Source of the DNA: Mycobacterium sp. ITM-2016-00318
GTDB lineage: Bacteria > Actinomycetota > Actinomycetes > Mycobacteriales > Mycobacteriaceae
Direction: 5' to 3'
Assembly (NCBI RefSeq): GCF_002968285.2
Contig: NZ_CP134400.1
Span: forward strand, 1,116,001 to 1,180,000
DNA: 64,000 bases
This document shows, in pieces, positions 35,724-45,605 of this stretch. The notes under the pieces are model-generated. The model was not told where the DNA came from and did not search any database. It saw nothing but the letters and a program-made list of their open reading frames with translations. The first letter of the stretch is position 1. Each line of letters begins with the position of its first letter. The position numbers and the translations under genes are program-made.

Positions 35724-36599
35724 TCATCGCAGGCCGAGCGGCCCGGCGAGTTCGGCGAGTGCAGTCACCAGCTTGTCAGGTCCGGTCAGCACCTGCACCG
35801 GCACATGGTCTGCGCCTGCGGATATGTGCTCCTTCAGCCGCGCGGCGATCTCGTCGGCTGTGCCCCAGGCGACGACGGCGTCGACCAGCCTGTCGCTTCC
35901 CGGCTTCGCCACGTCATCGTCGGTGAAGCCCAACCGCTTCCAACTGTTCAAGTAATTCGCAAGGTTCAAGTAGATCTCGAGTGCCTTGCGGCCGGTGGCG
36001 CGCGCTTTCTCCGGGTCGGTGGTCAGCACCGCCTTGTGTTCGGGCGCGATGAACGCGTCGGGGATCAGCTTGCGCGCCTCGGCGGTGTGCTCGGGCGTCG
36101 TGAGATAGGGATGCGCTCCGGCCGAGCGCTCCGCCGACAGCTTCAGCACCTTCGGACCCAGCGCAGCCACCACGCGGCTGTCCTTGGGTACGCCGTATTC
36201 GTCGAGTTTGTCGAGGTAGTCGGTGAGGGCGTCGACCGGCTTGCGATATTCCTGATGAGCCTCGGGATGACCGACGCCGATGCCGAGCAGGAAGCGGCCC
36301 GGATAGGCCTTCTCGATTCGGTGGAACGACTCCGCGGTGGGACCCGGCTCGGCTGTCCAGATGTTGACGATGCCCGTAGCCAGCTTCAGCCTGCTCGTCT
36401 GCTCGAGGATGGGATCGACCCACGACAGCTCTGCGGCCGGTGAGCCGCCGGCCCAGATGGCGCCGTATCCGAGCGACTCGATTTCCCGAAGCTGGTCTCC
36501 GGACAGCTGCTGCCACAGCGAGTGGTGGCCGAACGCGCCGAACGCGCCGAGATTGGGTGATGAGGGCTTGCCCGAAGAACGGAGTGCTTGAGTCGTCAT
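35724..36599 (-). CDS. LLM-class F420-dependent oxidoreductase, paralogue 2
   Basis: This 291-residue protein is closely related to the downstream neighbour. It shares LGYGAIWAGGSPAAELSWVD, NIWTAE, GRFLLGIGVGHPEAHQEYRK and the near-identical stretch YLNSWKRLGFTDDDVAKPGS. The start MTTQALRSSGKPSS at 36599 is preferred because the longer frame runs antiparallel-like into the kinase gene. Its N-terminus carries an extra ~15-residue Ser/Gly segment. The duplication is old, since the two copies have clearly diverged outside the motifs. Confidence 0.86.
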   Translation of the reverse strand: MTTQALRSSGKPSSPNLGAFGAFGHHSLWQQLSGDQLREIESLGYGAIWAGGSPAAELSWVDPILEQTSRLKLATGIVNIWTAEPGPTAESFHRIEKAYPGRFLLGIGVGHPEAHQEYRKPVDALTDYLDKLDEYGVPKDSRVVAALGPKVLKLSAERSAGAHPYLTTPEHTAEARKLIPDAFIAPEHKAVLTTDPEKARATGRKALEIYLNLANYLNSWKRLGFTDDDVAKPGSDRLVDAVVAWGTADEIAARLKEHISAGADHVPVQVLTGPDKLVTALAELAGPLGLR

Positions 36600-36637
36600 G
36601 GTGAGTAAACCTACGGCGAGGCGGAGGGTATTCCGAT

Positions 36638-38137
36638 TCAGGCGGGCTGCGTCGAATCCGCCGGCCCGGAAAGCTCTGTCGGCGTCGCTGCCAGCGGCGC
36701 GGGCGCGACCAGCGGCAGCAGGATGACGAAGCGCGTATTGCCCGGTTCGGACTCGACGCGGATATCGCCCTGGTGTTTCTCGACGACGATCCGACGGGCC
36801 AGATCGAGCCCTAGGCCGTCGCCCTCGCCGAACGGCTTGGTGGTGAAGAACGCGGTGAAGATGCGGTCGATGATCTCGTCGGGGATCCCCGGCCCGTCGT
36901 CGCAGATCTCGACCCGGATCTTGTCGTCGCCCTCGCGGGCGGTTCGGATCGTCAGCGTGCCGCTGCCCTTCATCGCCTGGATGGCGTTGTTGATGATGAC
37001 GTCCCATACTTCGTTCAGACCGCCTGGGTAGCAGGCGATCTCAGGCAGGGACTTGTCCCAGTCCTTTACGCACTTGATGGGTTTGTCGGGTCCGACCTTG
37101 CCCCCGAAGAGAGTCTTCAACGTGCTGTGCAGAAGCTCGTGGACGTTCGCCACCTGATATTCGGCGCGGTCCATCTGGGAGTACTTCTTCGCACCGGCGA
37201 GCAGGCCCGAGATGCGCTCGCTGGCGTCGGCGATCTCGTTCATCCGGAGCTCGGTGTCGATGGTGTACTTCAACCACCCGATCGCGCTCTGCAGCGAAGC
37301 CGTCGCATCCACCGCGTCGACAGAACCTTCGATACGCTCCAGCCAGTCGATATCCAGACCCGCCTCGACGAACGTGGGCGCGTATTCCCAGGCGCTGGCG
37401 ATGCCGTGGTCTTCGAGCCAGTCACCGATCTCGTCTTCCCGATCGGATGCCTCCAGTGCGGTCAGTTCCTGCGCCTTGGACTTGGCGACCTGCTCGGCGA
37501 CCTCCTCCTGGATGCTGACCAAGGTCCGCAGCGCCTCGGGGGTGAACTTTCCGTCGGCGACCATGGCCAGCTTGTGCCGCATCTTGCCCACGCCTTCGCG
37601 CAGATCGGCCACGGCCCGTGCCGTGGCTGCCGCCGGGTTGTTGAGCTGGTGCGTCAGCCCCGCGGTGATGGTGCCCAACGCGAGCAGTTTCTGCCGCTGG
37701 CCGAGCACCTGGCTCTGCCGCCGGCCGCCGACTCTGTGCCCTTCGAGCAGGTGTACGGCCATCGGGAACTCGTCGCGCATGAACTGAGCGAACGCGTCCG
37801 CGTCGAGGACGAAGAACCGCGAGGGCTTGGTCACCCGCACCGACGCCTCGTAGAGGTGCTCCTCGCCGGGAATGTAGGCCGACCACGCACCGCAGTAGAC
37901 GCCGCGTTGGGAGGTGCGGCCGGTTTCGACGTCGACCCCGCCGGAGTACTTGCTCATCACCAGTTCGCCGTCGAGCAGCACGTAGAAACACGACGCGGGC
38001 TCGCCCTCGATGCAGACCGGTCCGGTGTCGAACACCGCGATGTGCCCGTTCTGGCACAAGACCTGCAACTGCCGATCATTCAGTTTCTCGAAGAGAAACA
38101 GCGATCGCAGCTCGTCAGGCAGGCATTTCTCGCCCAT
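36638..38137 (-). CDS. Histidine kinase with N-terminal cyclic-nucleotide-binding domain
   Basis: This 499-residue soluble kinase has a cNMP/Crp-like sensor at residues ~10-130 (VFDTGPVCIEGEPASCFYVL, LLDGELVMSKYSGG). A dimerisation helix with phospho-acceptor H163 (LTHQLNNPAA) follows, then a ~170-residue helical spacer. The ATPase domain has an N box (WDVIINNAIQAM), G1 (DDGPGIPDE) and G2 (GDGLGLDLARR). No membrane segment is visible, so the signal is cytoplasmic, possibly cAMP or cGMP. It lies 34 bases after the receiver/reductase fusion gene, its likely partner. Confidence 0.9.
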   Translation of the reverse strand: MGEKCLPDELRSLFLFEKLNDRQLQVLCQNGHIAVFDTGPVCIEGEPASCFYVLLDGELVMSKYSGGVDVETGRTSQRGVYCGAWSAYIPGEEHLYEASVRVTKPSRFFVLDADAFAQFMRDEFPMAVHLLEGHRVGGRRQSQVLGQRQKLLALGTITAGLTHQLNNPAAATARAVADLREGVGKMRHKLAMVADGKFTPEALRTLVSIQEEVAEQVAKSKAQELTALEASDREDEIGDWLEDHGIASAWEYAPTFVEAGLDIDWLERIEGSVDAVDATASLQSAIGWLKYTIDTELRMNEIADASERISGLLAGAKKYSQMDRAEYQVANVHELLHSTLKTLFGGKVGPDKPIKCVKDWDKSLPEIACYPGGLNEVWDVIINNAIQAMKGSGTLTIRTAREGDDKIRVEICDDGPGIPDEIIDRIFTAFFTTKPFGEGDGLGLDLARRIVVEKHQGDIRVESEPGNTRFVILLPLVAPAPLAATPTELSGPADSTQPA

Positions 38138-38171
38138 GGTCGCTCCTTCGGCTCAGCCGGCGGGCCGGCTA

Positions 38172-39875
38172 TCAGGCCTCTGCCAGATAGCGGTGAACCA
38201 ACATCACTGCCATCGACCCTTCGCCGACGGCGGCTGCCACTCGTTTGGCCGAGTCGGCTCGCACATCACCTGCAACAAACACACCCGGCACACTTGTTTC
38301 CAGATGATGCGGCGGTCTGTCGAGCGTCCAGCCGCAGACGTCCTTCAAGTCGGGGCCCGTGAGAATGAATCCGCGGTCGTCGCGGGCCACGATTCCGTCG
38401 AGCCACTTCGTGCGCGGGGTGGCGCCGATGAAACAGCACATCCGCGACGCGGTGACGGTCTCCCGCTCGCCGGTCTGTCTGTTCTCCACGACGAGGCCGG
38501 TGAGGTGATCATCCTCGCCGAGGGCCTCGACGACCTCGGTGCAGGTGCGGACGTGGATGTTCTCCTTCTCCTCGATCTGCTGGATGAGGTAATAGGACAT
38601 CGACGCCGCCAGTGACGGCCCACGCACCAGAAGCGTCACCGATTTGGCGGTCTTCGACATGAACATCGCGGCCTGACCCGCCGAGTTCGCGCCGCCGACG
38701 ATGTAGACGTCCTCGCCCTCGCAGTCCGAGGCATCCGACACCGAGGCGCCGTAATACACGCCGCGGCCGATGTAGTTGCACGCGTCGCGATCATCGGGGT
38801 TATCCCAGCAGCCGGGGGCCTGCAGATGGCGGTAGTCGACGCCGGTGGCCAGGATCACGGCCTGCGCGCCGATCGTGCTGCCGTCCTCGAACTCGATGGT
38901 GCGGGCCTGGCCGCTGACCTCGAGCCCGACGGCCTTGCGGGTGGTGATCACCTCGGCGCCGAACCGCTCGGCCTGCCTGCGCGCCGATGTGGTCAGCTCT
39001 GCGCCTGAGATGCCGGTGGGGAAACCCAGGTAGTTCTCGATCCGCGAACTGCGTCCTGCCTGACCGCCGGTCGTCGTGCTCTCGATGAGCACGGTCTTGA
39101 GGCCTTCTGATGCGCCGTACACCGCCGCGGCAAGACCCGCGGGGCCACCGCCGATGACGGCGAGTTCGTACATCTCCAGCGACGGGGAGGTCGAGAGGCC
39201 GAGCATGTCGGCCAGTTCGGTGTTGGTCGGCTCGACGAGCGTCTCGCCGCCTTCGGTGATCACCACGGGCAGCTGCAGGCCGTCGAGCCCGGCCGCGTCG
39301 AGCAGCTGCTTGCCCTTGGACTCGTCCGCCATATAGCTGCGGAACGAATGCTGGTTGCGGGCGAGGAACTGCCGGACCTCCCATGACCTCGGATTCCACC
39401 GGTGCCCGATGACCTTGGTGACGGGAACCGCGCGGTCACCCTGAGCGCGCCACGCCTCGAGGAGGCCGTCGATGACCGGGTAGAGCTTCTCCTCGGGCGG
39501 GTCCCACGGCTTGAGCAGATAATGGTCGAGGTCGACGACGTTGATGGCGTCTATCGCGGCATGGGTGTCGGCGTAGGCGGTGAGCAGCACGCGGCGGGCC
39601 AGGGGATAGATGTCCATGGCATCTTCGAGGAACTCGATGCCGCTCATGCCCGGCATCCGGTAGTCGGCGACGAACACCGCGACGGTGTCGCCGCGCAGCT
39701 TGAGTTCGTTGATGGTCTCGAGCGCGTCGGGTCCTGATTCGGCGCGGACGATCCGATAGCGTTCGCCGTAGTGGCGGCGCAAATCGCGGGCGACCGCACG
39801 GGAAACCGCGGGGTCATCGTCGACGGTCAGGATCACAGGCTTGCGGGGCTGGGATACGGGTCCAGTCATTGCCAT
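38172..39875 (-). CDS. Receiver domain-thioredoxin-like-FAD reductase fusion
   Basis: This 567-residue protein has three parts. Residues 1-~130 are a response-regulator receiver (ILTVDDDP, phospho-Asp D71 in VADYRMPGMSG, LLKPWDPP). Residues ~150-230 are a thioredoxin/glutaredoxin-like segment. From ~235 comes a thioredoxin-reductase-like flavoprotein (VIGGGPAGLAAAVYGASEG, VYIVGGANSAGQAAMFM, VFVAGDVRADS). The reductase CxxC is missing: GRGVYYGASVSDAS stands where GRGVSYCATCDG is expected. No DNA-binding domain is present. It probably acts as a redox output controlled by phosphorylation from the adjacent kinase. The start is ATG 39875 or 39869, and no clear ribosome site is visible. Confidence 0.87.
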   Translation of the reverse strand: MAMTGPVSQPRKPVILTVDDDPAVSRAVARDLRRHYGERYRIVRAESGPDALETINELKLRGDTVAVFVADYRMPGMSGIEFLEDAMDIYPLARRVLLTAYADTHAAIDAINVVDLDHYLLKPWDPPEEKLYPVIDGLLEAWRAQGDRAVPVTKVIGHRWNPRSWEVRQFLARNQHSFRSYMADESKGKQLLDAAGLDGLQLPVVITEGGETLVEPTNTELADMLGLSTSPSLEMYELAVIGGGPAGLAAAVYGASEGLKTVLIESTTTGGQAGRSSRIENYLGFPTGISGAELTTSARRQAERFGAEVITTRKAVGLEVSGQARTIEFEDGSTIGAQAVILATGVDYRHLQAPGCWDNPDDRDACNYIGRGVYYGASVSDASDCEGEDVYIVGGANSAGQAAMFMSKTAKSVTLLVRGPSLAASMSYYLIQQIEEKENIHVRTCTEVVEALGEDDHLTGLVVENRQTGERETVTASRMCCFIGATPRTKWLDGIVARDDRGFILTGPDLKDVCGWTLDRPPHHLETSVPGVFVAGDVRADSAKRVAAAVGEGSMAVMLVHRYLAEA

Positions 39876-39966
39876 CAAGTATGCGCCGGTTGTCCAGCGG
39901 ATATGGGGTCGTCTCGAGCACCCCGCCACATGCCTGCTTTCCGCCGCTGAGGTGGTGCTTCAGCGA

Positions 39967-39996
39967 TTTTGGGGCACGCCCTCGAGCAGGTAGTAT
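39967..39996 (+). promoter_or_regulatory. Candidate promoter upstream of infA
   Basis: The 289-base spacer between the divergent reductase-fusion gene and infA holds TTTTGG (39967) and TAGTAT (39991-39996) about 18 bases apart, the best promoter-like pair I can see. The rest of the spacer shows no small gene I can support. A long 5' leader to infA would result. Confidence 0.28.
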
Positions 39997-40164
39997 GGAC
40001 CAACGGTGCGGTGTTCGCGCCGGCTCGTGCGTGCCCAGTTCTGGAATTTCTAGCTACCGGCTCACGTTTTGTAGTCGGAGTTGATGCTGCGCCAGAAATG
40101 TTGTCGCCGCTCGCGGCGACCGGCGCCAATGATCTAGATGGACACGGAGGATCTCCGAACAACA

Positions 40165-40386
40165 ATGGCCAAGAAAGACGGTGCCATCGAGGTCGAGGGC
40201 CGCGTGGTCGAACCCCTGCCCAATGCGATGTTCCGCATTGAGCTGGAGAACGGACACAAGGTGCTCGCCCACATCAGCGGCAAGATGCGGCAGCACTACA
40301 TCCGCATCCTGCCCGAGGACCGCGTCGTGGTGGAGCTGTCTCCCTACGACCTGTCCCGGGGCCGCATCGTTTACCGGTACAAGTAA
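40165..40386 (+). CDS. infA: Translation initiation factor IF-1
   Basis: This 73-residue OB-fold protein reads [20 protein letters not shown] and ends RGRIVYRYK, the normal IF-1 sequence. The ATG at 40165 is set by homology. The nearest GGAGG (40146) is rather far upstream at 14 bases. It is the first gene of the infA-rpmJ-rpsM-rpsK-rpsD-rpoA-rplQ operon. Confidence 0.98.
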
Positions 40387-40430
40387 TCCCGCTTAACAGC
40401 ACTTCAGATAAAGAACAGGATCGACGAGCC

Positions 40431-40544
40431 GTGAAGGTGAACCCGAGCGTCAAGCCCATTTGCGATAAGTGCAGGGTGATCCGCCGGCATGGGCGGGTCA
40501 TGGTGATCTGCTCAGATCCGCGTCACAAGCAGCGGCAAGGCTGA
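40431..40544 (+). CDS. rpmJ: Ribosomal protein bL36
   Basis: This 37-codon gene starts at GTG and reads [20 protein letters not shown] through DPRHKQRQG. It has the zinc-binding Cys/His set (C11, C14, C27, H32) of the cysteine-containing form of L36. It is too short for most gene finders but unmistakable, and lies between infA and rpsM as usual. Confidence 0.97.
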
Positions 40545-40597
40545 TCGCGGCCAAGCCCCGCACCCACAACTGAATGACGAAACCCCAGCACCACTGA

Positions 40598-40638
40598 GTG
40601 GATAAGCCGCTCATCCACGTCCGGCACGGAGGCCGGAC
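40598..40638 (+). promoter_or_regulatory. Two adjacent perfect hairpins in the rpmJ-rpsM spacer
   Basis: GTGGAT-N9-ATCCAC (40598-40618) is followed immediately by GTCCGG-N8-CCGGAC (40619-40638). They lie 60-100 bases before rpsM in a 154-base untranslated spacer. They could form an r-protein-sensing leader or an RNase processing site. No U-run follows, so termination is unlikely. Confidence 0.45.
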
Positions 40639-40698
40639 CCCACACGACGAGGGAACGGGCTGGGACAAGACCTCCGCATAGAGAAGGAACACTGCCTG

Positions 40699-41073
40699 AT
40701 GGCACGACTTGTGGGCGTCGACCTCCCGCGCGACAAGCGCATGGAGATCGCGCTGACCTATATCTACGGCATCGGCCGTACCCGCTCCCAGGAGATCCTG
40801 GACGCCACCGGCATCAGCCGGGACCTGCGCACCAAAGATCTGTCCGACGATCAGGTGACCCAGCTGCGCGACTACATCGAGGGCAGCCTCAAGGTGGAGG
40901 GCGATCTGCGCCGCGAGGTGCAGGCCGATATCCGCCGCAAGATCGAGATCGGCTGCTACCAGGGCATTCGGCATCGCCGCGGCCTCCCGGTGCGCGGCCA
41001 GCGGACCAAGACCAATGCGCGTACCCGCAAGGGCCCGAAGCGCACCATCGCCGGCAAGAAGAAGGCCAGGTAA
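40699..41073 (+). CDS. rpsM: Ribosomal protein uS13
   Basis: This is a 124-residue S13. [20 protein letters not shown], the helix-hairpin-helix [12 protein letters not shown] and the basic tail [18 protein letters not shown] are all present. It binds the head of the small subunit and contacts S19 and the P-site tRNA. It ends four bases before rpsK. Confidence 0.98.
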   Translation: MARLVGVDLPRDKRMEIALTYIYGIGRTRSQEILDATGISRDLRTKDLSDDQVTQLRDYIEGSLKVEGDLRREVQADIRRKIEIGCYQGIRHRRGLPVRGQRTKTNARTRKGPKRTIAGKKKAR

Positions 41074-41077
41074 GTAG

Positions 41078-41494
41078 ATGCCACCAGCGAAGAAGGGCGC
41101 AGCCGCCCCCAAGAAGGGCCAGAAGACCCGCCGCAGGGAAAAGAAGAACGTCCCGCACGGCGCTGCGCACATCAAGAGCACGTTCAACAACACGATCGTC
41201 ACGATCACCGATCCGCAGGGCAACGTCATCGCCTGGGCGTCCTCGGGCCATGTCGGCTTCAAGGGGTCGCGTAAGTCGACGCCGTTCGCCGCGCAGTTGG
41301 CTGCCGAGAACGCCGCCCGCAAGGCGCAGGAGCACGGCGTCAAGAAGGTCGACGTGTTCGTCAAGGGTCCGGGTTCGGGCCGCGAGACCGCGATCCGGTC
41401 GCTGCAGGCTGCCGGCCTCGAGGTCGGCGCGATTTCCGACGTCACCCCGCAGCCGCACAACGGCTGCCGTCCGCCCAAGCGGCGCCGGGTCTAG
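41078..41494 (+). CDS. rpsK: Ribosomal protein uS11
   Basis: This is a 138-residue S11 with the Lys-rich mycobacterial N-terminal extension ([20 protein letters not shown]), core [17 protein letters not shown] and the C-terminal [18 protein letters not shown]. The ATG at 41078 is four bases after the rpsM stop. Confidence 0.98.
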   Translation: MPPAKKGAAAPKKGQKTRRREKKNVPHGAAHIKSTFNNTIVTITDPQGNVIAWASSGHVGFKGSRKSTPFAAQLAAENAARKAQEHGVKKVDVFVKGPGSGRETAIRSLQAAGLEVGAISDVTPQPHNGCRPPKRRRV

Positions 41495-41509
41495 GAGGAG
41501 ACAGAAAAA

Positions 41510-42115
41510 ATGGCTCGTTACACCGGACCCGCAACCCGCAAGTCGCGCCGTCTCGGCGTCGACCTCGTCGGCGGCGACCAGGCTTTCGAGAAGCGCCCCT
41601 ACCCGCCCGGTCAGCATGGCCGCGCGCGGATCAAGGAGAGCGAATACCGCCAGCAGCTGCAGGAGAAGCAGAAAGCCCGCTTCACCTACGGCGTGATGGA
41701 GAAGCAGTTCCGCCGCTACTACGAAGAAGCCAACCGCCTTCCAGGCAAGACAGGTGACAACCTGCTGCGCATCCTGGAAAGCCGGCTGGACAACGTCGTA
41801 TACCGCGCGGGCCTTGCGCGCACCCGCCGGATGGCCCGTCAGCTGGTCAGCCACGGTCACTTCACCGTGAACGGTGTCAAGGTCGATATCCCGAGTTTTC
41901 GGGTGTCGCAGTACGACATCATCGACGTGAAGGACAAGTCGATCAACACGCTGCCGTTCGAGATTTCCCGTCAGACGGCGGGCGAGCGCCCGATCCCGGC
42001 CTGGCTGCAGGTCGTTGGAGAGCGGCAGCGCATCCTGGTGCACCAGCTGCCCGAGCGGGCGCAGATCGATGTTCCGCTCACCGAGCAGCTCATCGTCGAG
42101 CTCTACTCGAAGTAA
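41510..42115 (+). CDS. rpsD: Ribosomal protein uS4
   Basis: This is a 201-residue S4 with the N-terminal RYTGPATRKSRRLGVDL and an S4 RNA-binding domain (LDNVVYRAGLARTRRMARQL, VSHGHFTVNG). GGAGGAGA-type sequence precedes the start. S4 is the classical translational repressor of this operon in other bacteria. The spacer hairpins nearby could serve a comparable function, but that is inference. Confidence 0.98.
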   Translation: MARYTGPATRKSRRLGVDLVGGDQAFEKRPYPPGQHGRARIKESEYRQQLQEKQKARFTYGVMEKQFRRYYEEANRLPGKTGDNLLRILESRLDNVVYRAGLARTRRMARQLVSHGHFTVNGVKVDIPSFRVSQYDIIDVKDKSINTLPFEISRQTAGERPIPAWLQVVGERQRILVHQLPERAQIDVPLTEQLIVELYSK

Positions 42116-42120
42116 GGCTT

Positions 42121-43242
<1,122 letters not shown>

Positions 43243-43252
43243 CCAACCCGTC

Positions 43253-43278
43253 CCGGTCCTACCTGATACGGGGACCGG
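43253..43278 (+). promoter_or_regulatory. Hairpin between rpoA and rplQ
   Basis: CCGGTCC-N12-GGACCGG (43253-43278) is a perfect 7-base stem in the 58-base spacer, ending 22 bases before the rplQ ATG. It has no U-run. It may be a processing or attenuation element. Confidence 0.4.
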
Positions 43279-43300
43279 CCCCATCTAGGAGATAGTCGCA

Positions 43301-43942
43301 ATGCCCAAGCCCACCAAGGGCCGTCGCCTCGGCGGGTCCTCCTCGCATCAGAAGGCGCTGCTGGCCAATCTGGCCACCTCGCTCTTCGAGCACGGTCGGA
43401 TCAAGACCACCGAGCCCAAGGCGCGGGCGCTGCGGCCCTACGCGGAGAAGCTGATCACCCACGCCAAGAAGGGCACGCTGCACAACCGGCGTGAGGTGCT
43501 CAAGAAGATCCGGGACAAGGATGTCGTGCACACCCTGTTCGCCGAGATCGGACCCTTCTACGCCGACCGGGCCGGCGGCTACACCCGCATCATCAAGGTG
43601 GAGGCACGTCAGGGCGACAACGCCCCGATGGCCGTCATCGAACTGGTGCGGGAGAAGACGGTGACGTCGGAGGCCAACCGTGCCCGCAAGGCGGGTGCGG
43701 CGAAGAAGGCTGCACCCGTCGCGGCCGCTGCGGCGCCGCAGGCTGCGGTCGAGCCGGAAAAGGCTGAAGGCCCGGTTGCGGAGGATTCGGTCGAGGAGGT
43801 CAAGGCGGAGGACGAGGCGATCGCCGACGCGCAGACCGCCGAAGCCGAGACCGCCGAGGTTGACGCCGACGAGGCTGACTCCGACGAGGCTGACTCCGAA
43901 GACAAGGCCGACTCCGAAGACAAGGCCGACGACGCCAAGTAG
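43301..43942 (+). CDS. rplQ: Ribosomal protein bL17 with long acidic tail
   Basis: This is a 213-residue L17. The core ([20 protein letters not shown] through [15 protein letters not shown]) ends near residue 125 and equals the usual E. coli-length protein. The remaining ~85 residues are Ala/Glu/Asp-rich and repetitive ([20 protein letters not shown]), a feature of actinobacterial L17. The tail is probably disordered and may interact outside the ribosome. It is the last gene of the r-protein operon, 13 bases before the truA start. Confidence 0.97.
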   Translation: MPKPTKGRRLGGSSSHQKALLANLATSLFEHGRIKTTEPKARALRPYAEKLITHAKKGTLHNRREVLKKIRDKDVVHTLFAEIGPFYADRAGGYTRIIKVEARQGDNAPMAVIELVREKTVTSEANRARKAGAAKKAAPVAAAAAPQAAVEPEKAEGPVAEDSVEEVKAEDEAIADAQTAEAETAEVDADEADSDEADSEDKADSEDKADDAK

Positions 43943-43954
43943 TGAAGCGTTGAA

Positions 43955-43986
43955 CATGCCCGCCATCGACACCGGTGGCGGGCATG
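43955..43986 (+). terminator. 11-bp perfect stem-loop containing the truA start codon
   Basis: CATGCCCGCCA (43955-43965), a 10-base loop and TGGCGGGCATG (43976-43986) form a perfect 11-base stem, followed by TTCGTCTT. It is placed like an intrinsic terminator for the rplQ operon, but its 5' arm contains the only possible truA start codon (43956). It may therefore limit both read-through and truA initiation. Confidence 0.5.
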
Positions 43987-44849
43987 TTCGTCTTCGGCTC
44001 GACATCGCCTACGACGGAACCGAATTCGCCGGCTGGGCCGTGCAGGCCGGACAGCGGACGGTCGCCGGTGTGATCGACGAGGCGTTGACGACGGTGTTCC
44101 GAACACCGGTGGTGACCAGGGCGGCCGGGCGCACCGATACCGGTGTACACGCCACAGGTCAGGTTGCACATGTCGATGTGCCCGCCGACGCGATCCCGCA
44201 CGCCTACCCGCGAGGTCAAAGGACCGGCGGCACTCGGGCCAATGTGGCCGCCGAAGCGGCTCCGGAGTTCCTACCGCTGGTGCGACGGCTGTCGCGGCTG
44301 CTCCCGACCGATGTCAGGGTTCGCGACATCGTCCGCGCGCCGGTTGGTTTCGACGCGCGGTTCTCGGCACTGCGACGCCATTACACCTACCGGCTGTCCA
44401 CGGCGCCGTACGGTGTCGACCCGCAGCAGGCGCGCTACGTGACGCCGTGGCCGAGGCCGCTGGACGTCGACGCGATGGCTGTGGCGTCTCGGAAACTCGT
44501 CGGGCTGAAGGACTTCGCCGCGTTCTGTCGTTTCCGCGAGGGTGCGACCACGATCCGGGACCTGCAACGGCTGGACTGGTCGAGATCCGGTGACCTCGTC
44601 ACGGCCTACGTCACCGCGGACGCCTTCTGCTGGTCGATGGTGCGATCGCTCGTCGGCGCACTTCTGGCAGTGGGGGAGGGGCGCCGCGAACCGGCATGGT
44701 GCGTGGCGTTGTTGACGGAGTCGCGTCGTTCCAGCGACTTCGCGGCCGCACCACCGCAGGGCCTGATGCTCGTCGGCGTCGACTATCCACCCGATGATCA
44801 GTTGGAGGCGCGCATAGCAGCCACTCGCGACCTGCGCCACCTCGACTAG
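43956..44849 (+). CDS. truA: tRNA pseudouridine(38-40) synthase TruA
   Basis: This 297-residue enzyme has [20 protein letters not shown] and the catalytic Asp (D61) in [20 protein letters not shown]. The second half has [20 protein letters not shown] and [19 protein letters not shown]. It isomerises U38-U40 in the tRNA anticodon arm. ATG at 43956 is the only start in frame before the conserved region. Codons 4-10 (IDTGGGH) come from the hairpin. Its 3' end overlaps the convergent cutinase gene by 4 bases. Confidence 0.95.
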   Translation: MPAIDTGGGHVRLRLDIAYDGTEFAGWAVQAGQRTVAGVIDEALTTVFRTPVVTRAAGRTDTGVHATGQVAHVDVPADAIPHAYPRGQRTGGTRANVAAEAAPEFLPLVRRLSRLLPTDVRVRDIVRAPVGFDARFSALRRHYTYRLSTAPYGVDPQQARYVTPWPRPLDVDAMAVASRKLVGLKDFAAFCRFREGATTIRDLQRLDWSRSGDLVTAYVTADAFCWSMVRSLVGALLAVGEGRREPAWCVALLTESRRSSDFAAAPPQGLMLVGVDYPPDDQLEARIAATRDLRHLD

Positions 44850-45553
44850 ACGTTGAGACGGCCCGCGACGAAGTCGGCGGCCTGGTTGACCATGCCCGCG
44901 TCAATGTATGCCCTGGAGGCATGGTCGACCCAGTTCTGTTCCCATGTATTCGGGTCCGCCGGGTTGCAGATCGGATCCGCGCCGTGGCACAACTCGATGG
45001 TTCGGTCGGAGTACAGCGGGCTGAAGTTCGTGATCGGCCCCATCCATGCCGCGCCGTTACCGAACAGCGCGACCGCGGCGACCTTCTGGTCCATGCCCGC
45101 AGGAAGCGGGTTGTCCCAGCTGAAGAAGCTGAACGGCACGGCGAGCACCACATCGGTGACGGCTGCGCCTAACGAATAACCGCCCAGCACCAGACGGGTG
45201 TCGGGGCAGGTGTTGGCCATGTTCTGGATGTGCGCGCTCATGTCGTTAGCACCCACGTCGATCTCGTTGTCGGCCGGGTAGCGCACCGCGTAGACATTGA
45301 TGTTCTTGTCCACTTTGGACCGCAGCGCGTTGACGAAGGAATTGCCGATGACCCCGACACCAGGTGACTCGAGACGCCCGCGGGCGAAGATCACCTCGAC
45401 CTGAGGGCACGCGGCCGACGCCGACGGAATGGCCGTGCCTCCGGGCAGCGATGACGGACCGATCAGCAGGCCGGCTGCTAGCAGGGTCGCAGTGACTGCG
45501 ACCAGCACGCCGCGTCGGACCCGATGACCGTTGCGTTCAACACGAATGCTCAC
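44846..45553 (-). CDS. Secreted cutinase-family esterase (Culp)
   Basis: This 235-residue protein has a signal peptide ([17 protein letters not shown], cleavage near ASAACP). The cutinase core has [32 protein letters not shown] with the nucleophile Ser, a catalytic Asp in GADPICNP and His in WVDHAS. The cysteine pairs match mycobacterial Culp proteins. GYSLGA replaces the more usual GYSQGA, which removes the oxyanion-side Gln. It probably hydrolyses lipid esters in the envelope. It is the last of three tandem cutinase genes. Confidence 0.9.
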   Translation of the reverse strand: MSIRVERNGHRVRRGVLVAVTATLLAAGLLIGPSSLPGGTAIPSASAACPQVEVIFARGRLESPGVGVIGNSFVNALRSKVDKNINVYAVRYPADNEIDVGANDMSAHIQNMANTCPDTRLVLGGYSLGAAVTDVVLAVPFSFFSWDNPLPAGMDQKVAAVALFGNGAAWMGPITNFSPLYSDRTIELCHGADPICNPADPNTWEQNWVDHASRAYIDAGMVNQAADFVAGRLNV

Positions 45554-45605
45554 CAGGCCGATGTTAGCCGACGATTTGACGTCGTCGTCGCTTCGTTAAG
45601 GTTCG

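Noticed and set aside
40889..42043. A 384-codon open frame on the - strand across rpsM, rpsK and rpsD
   Set aside because: It covers three certain ribosomal protein genes in antisense and shows no family signature.
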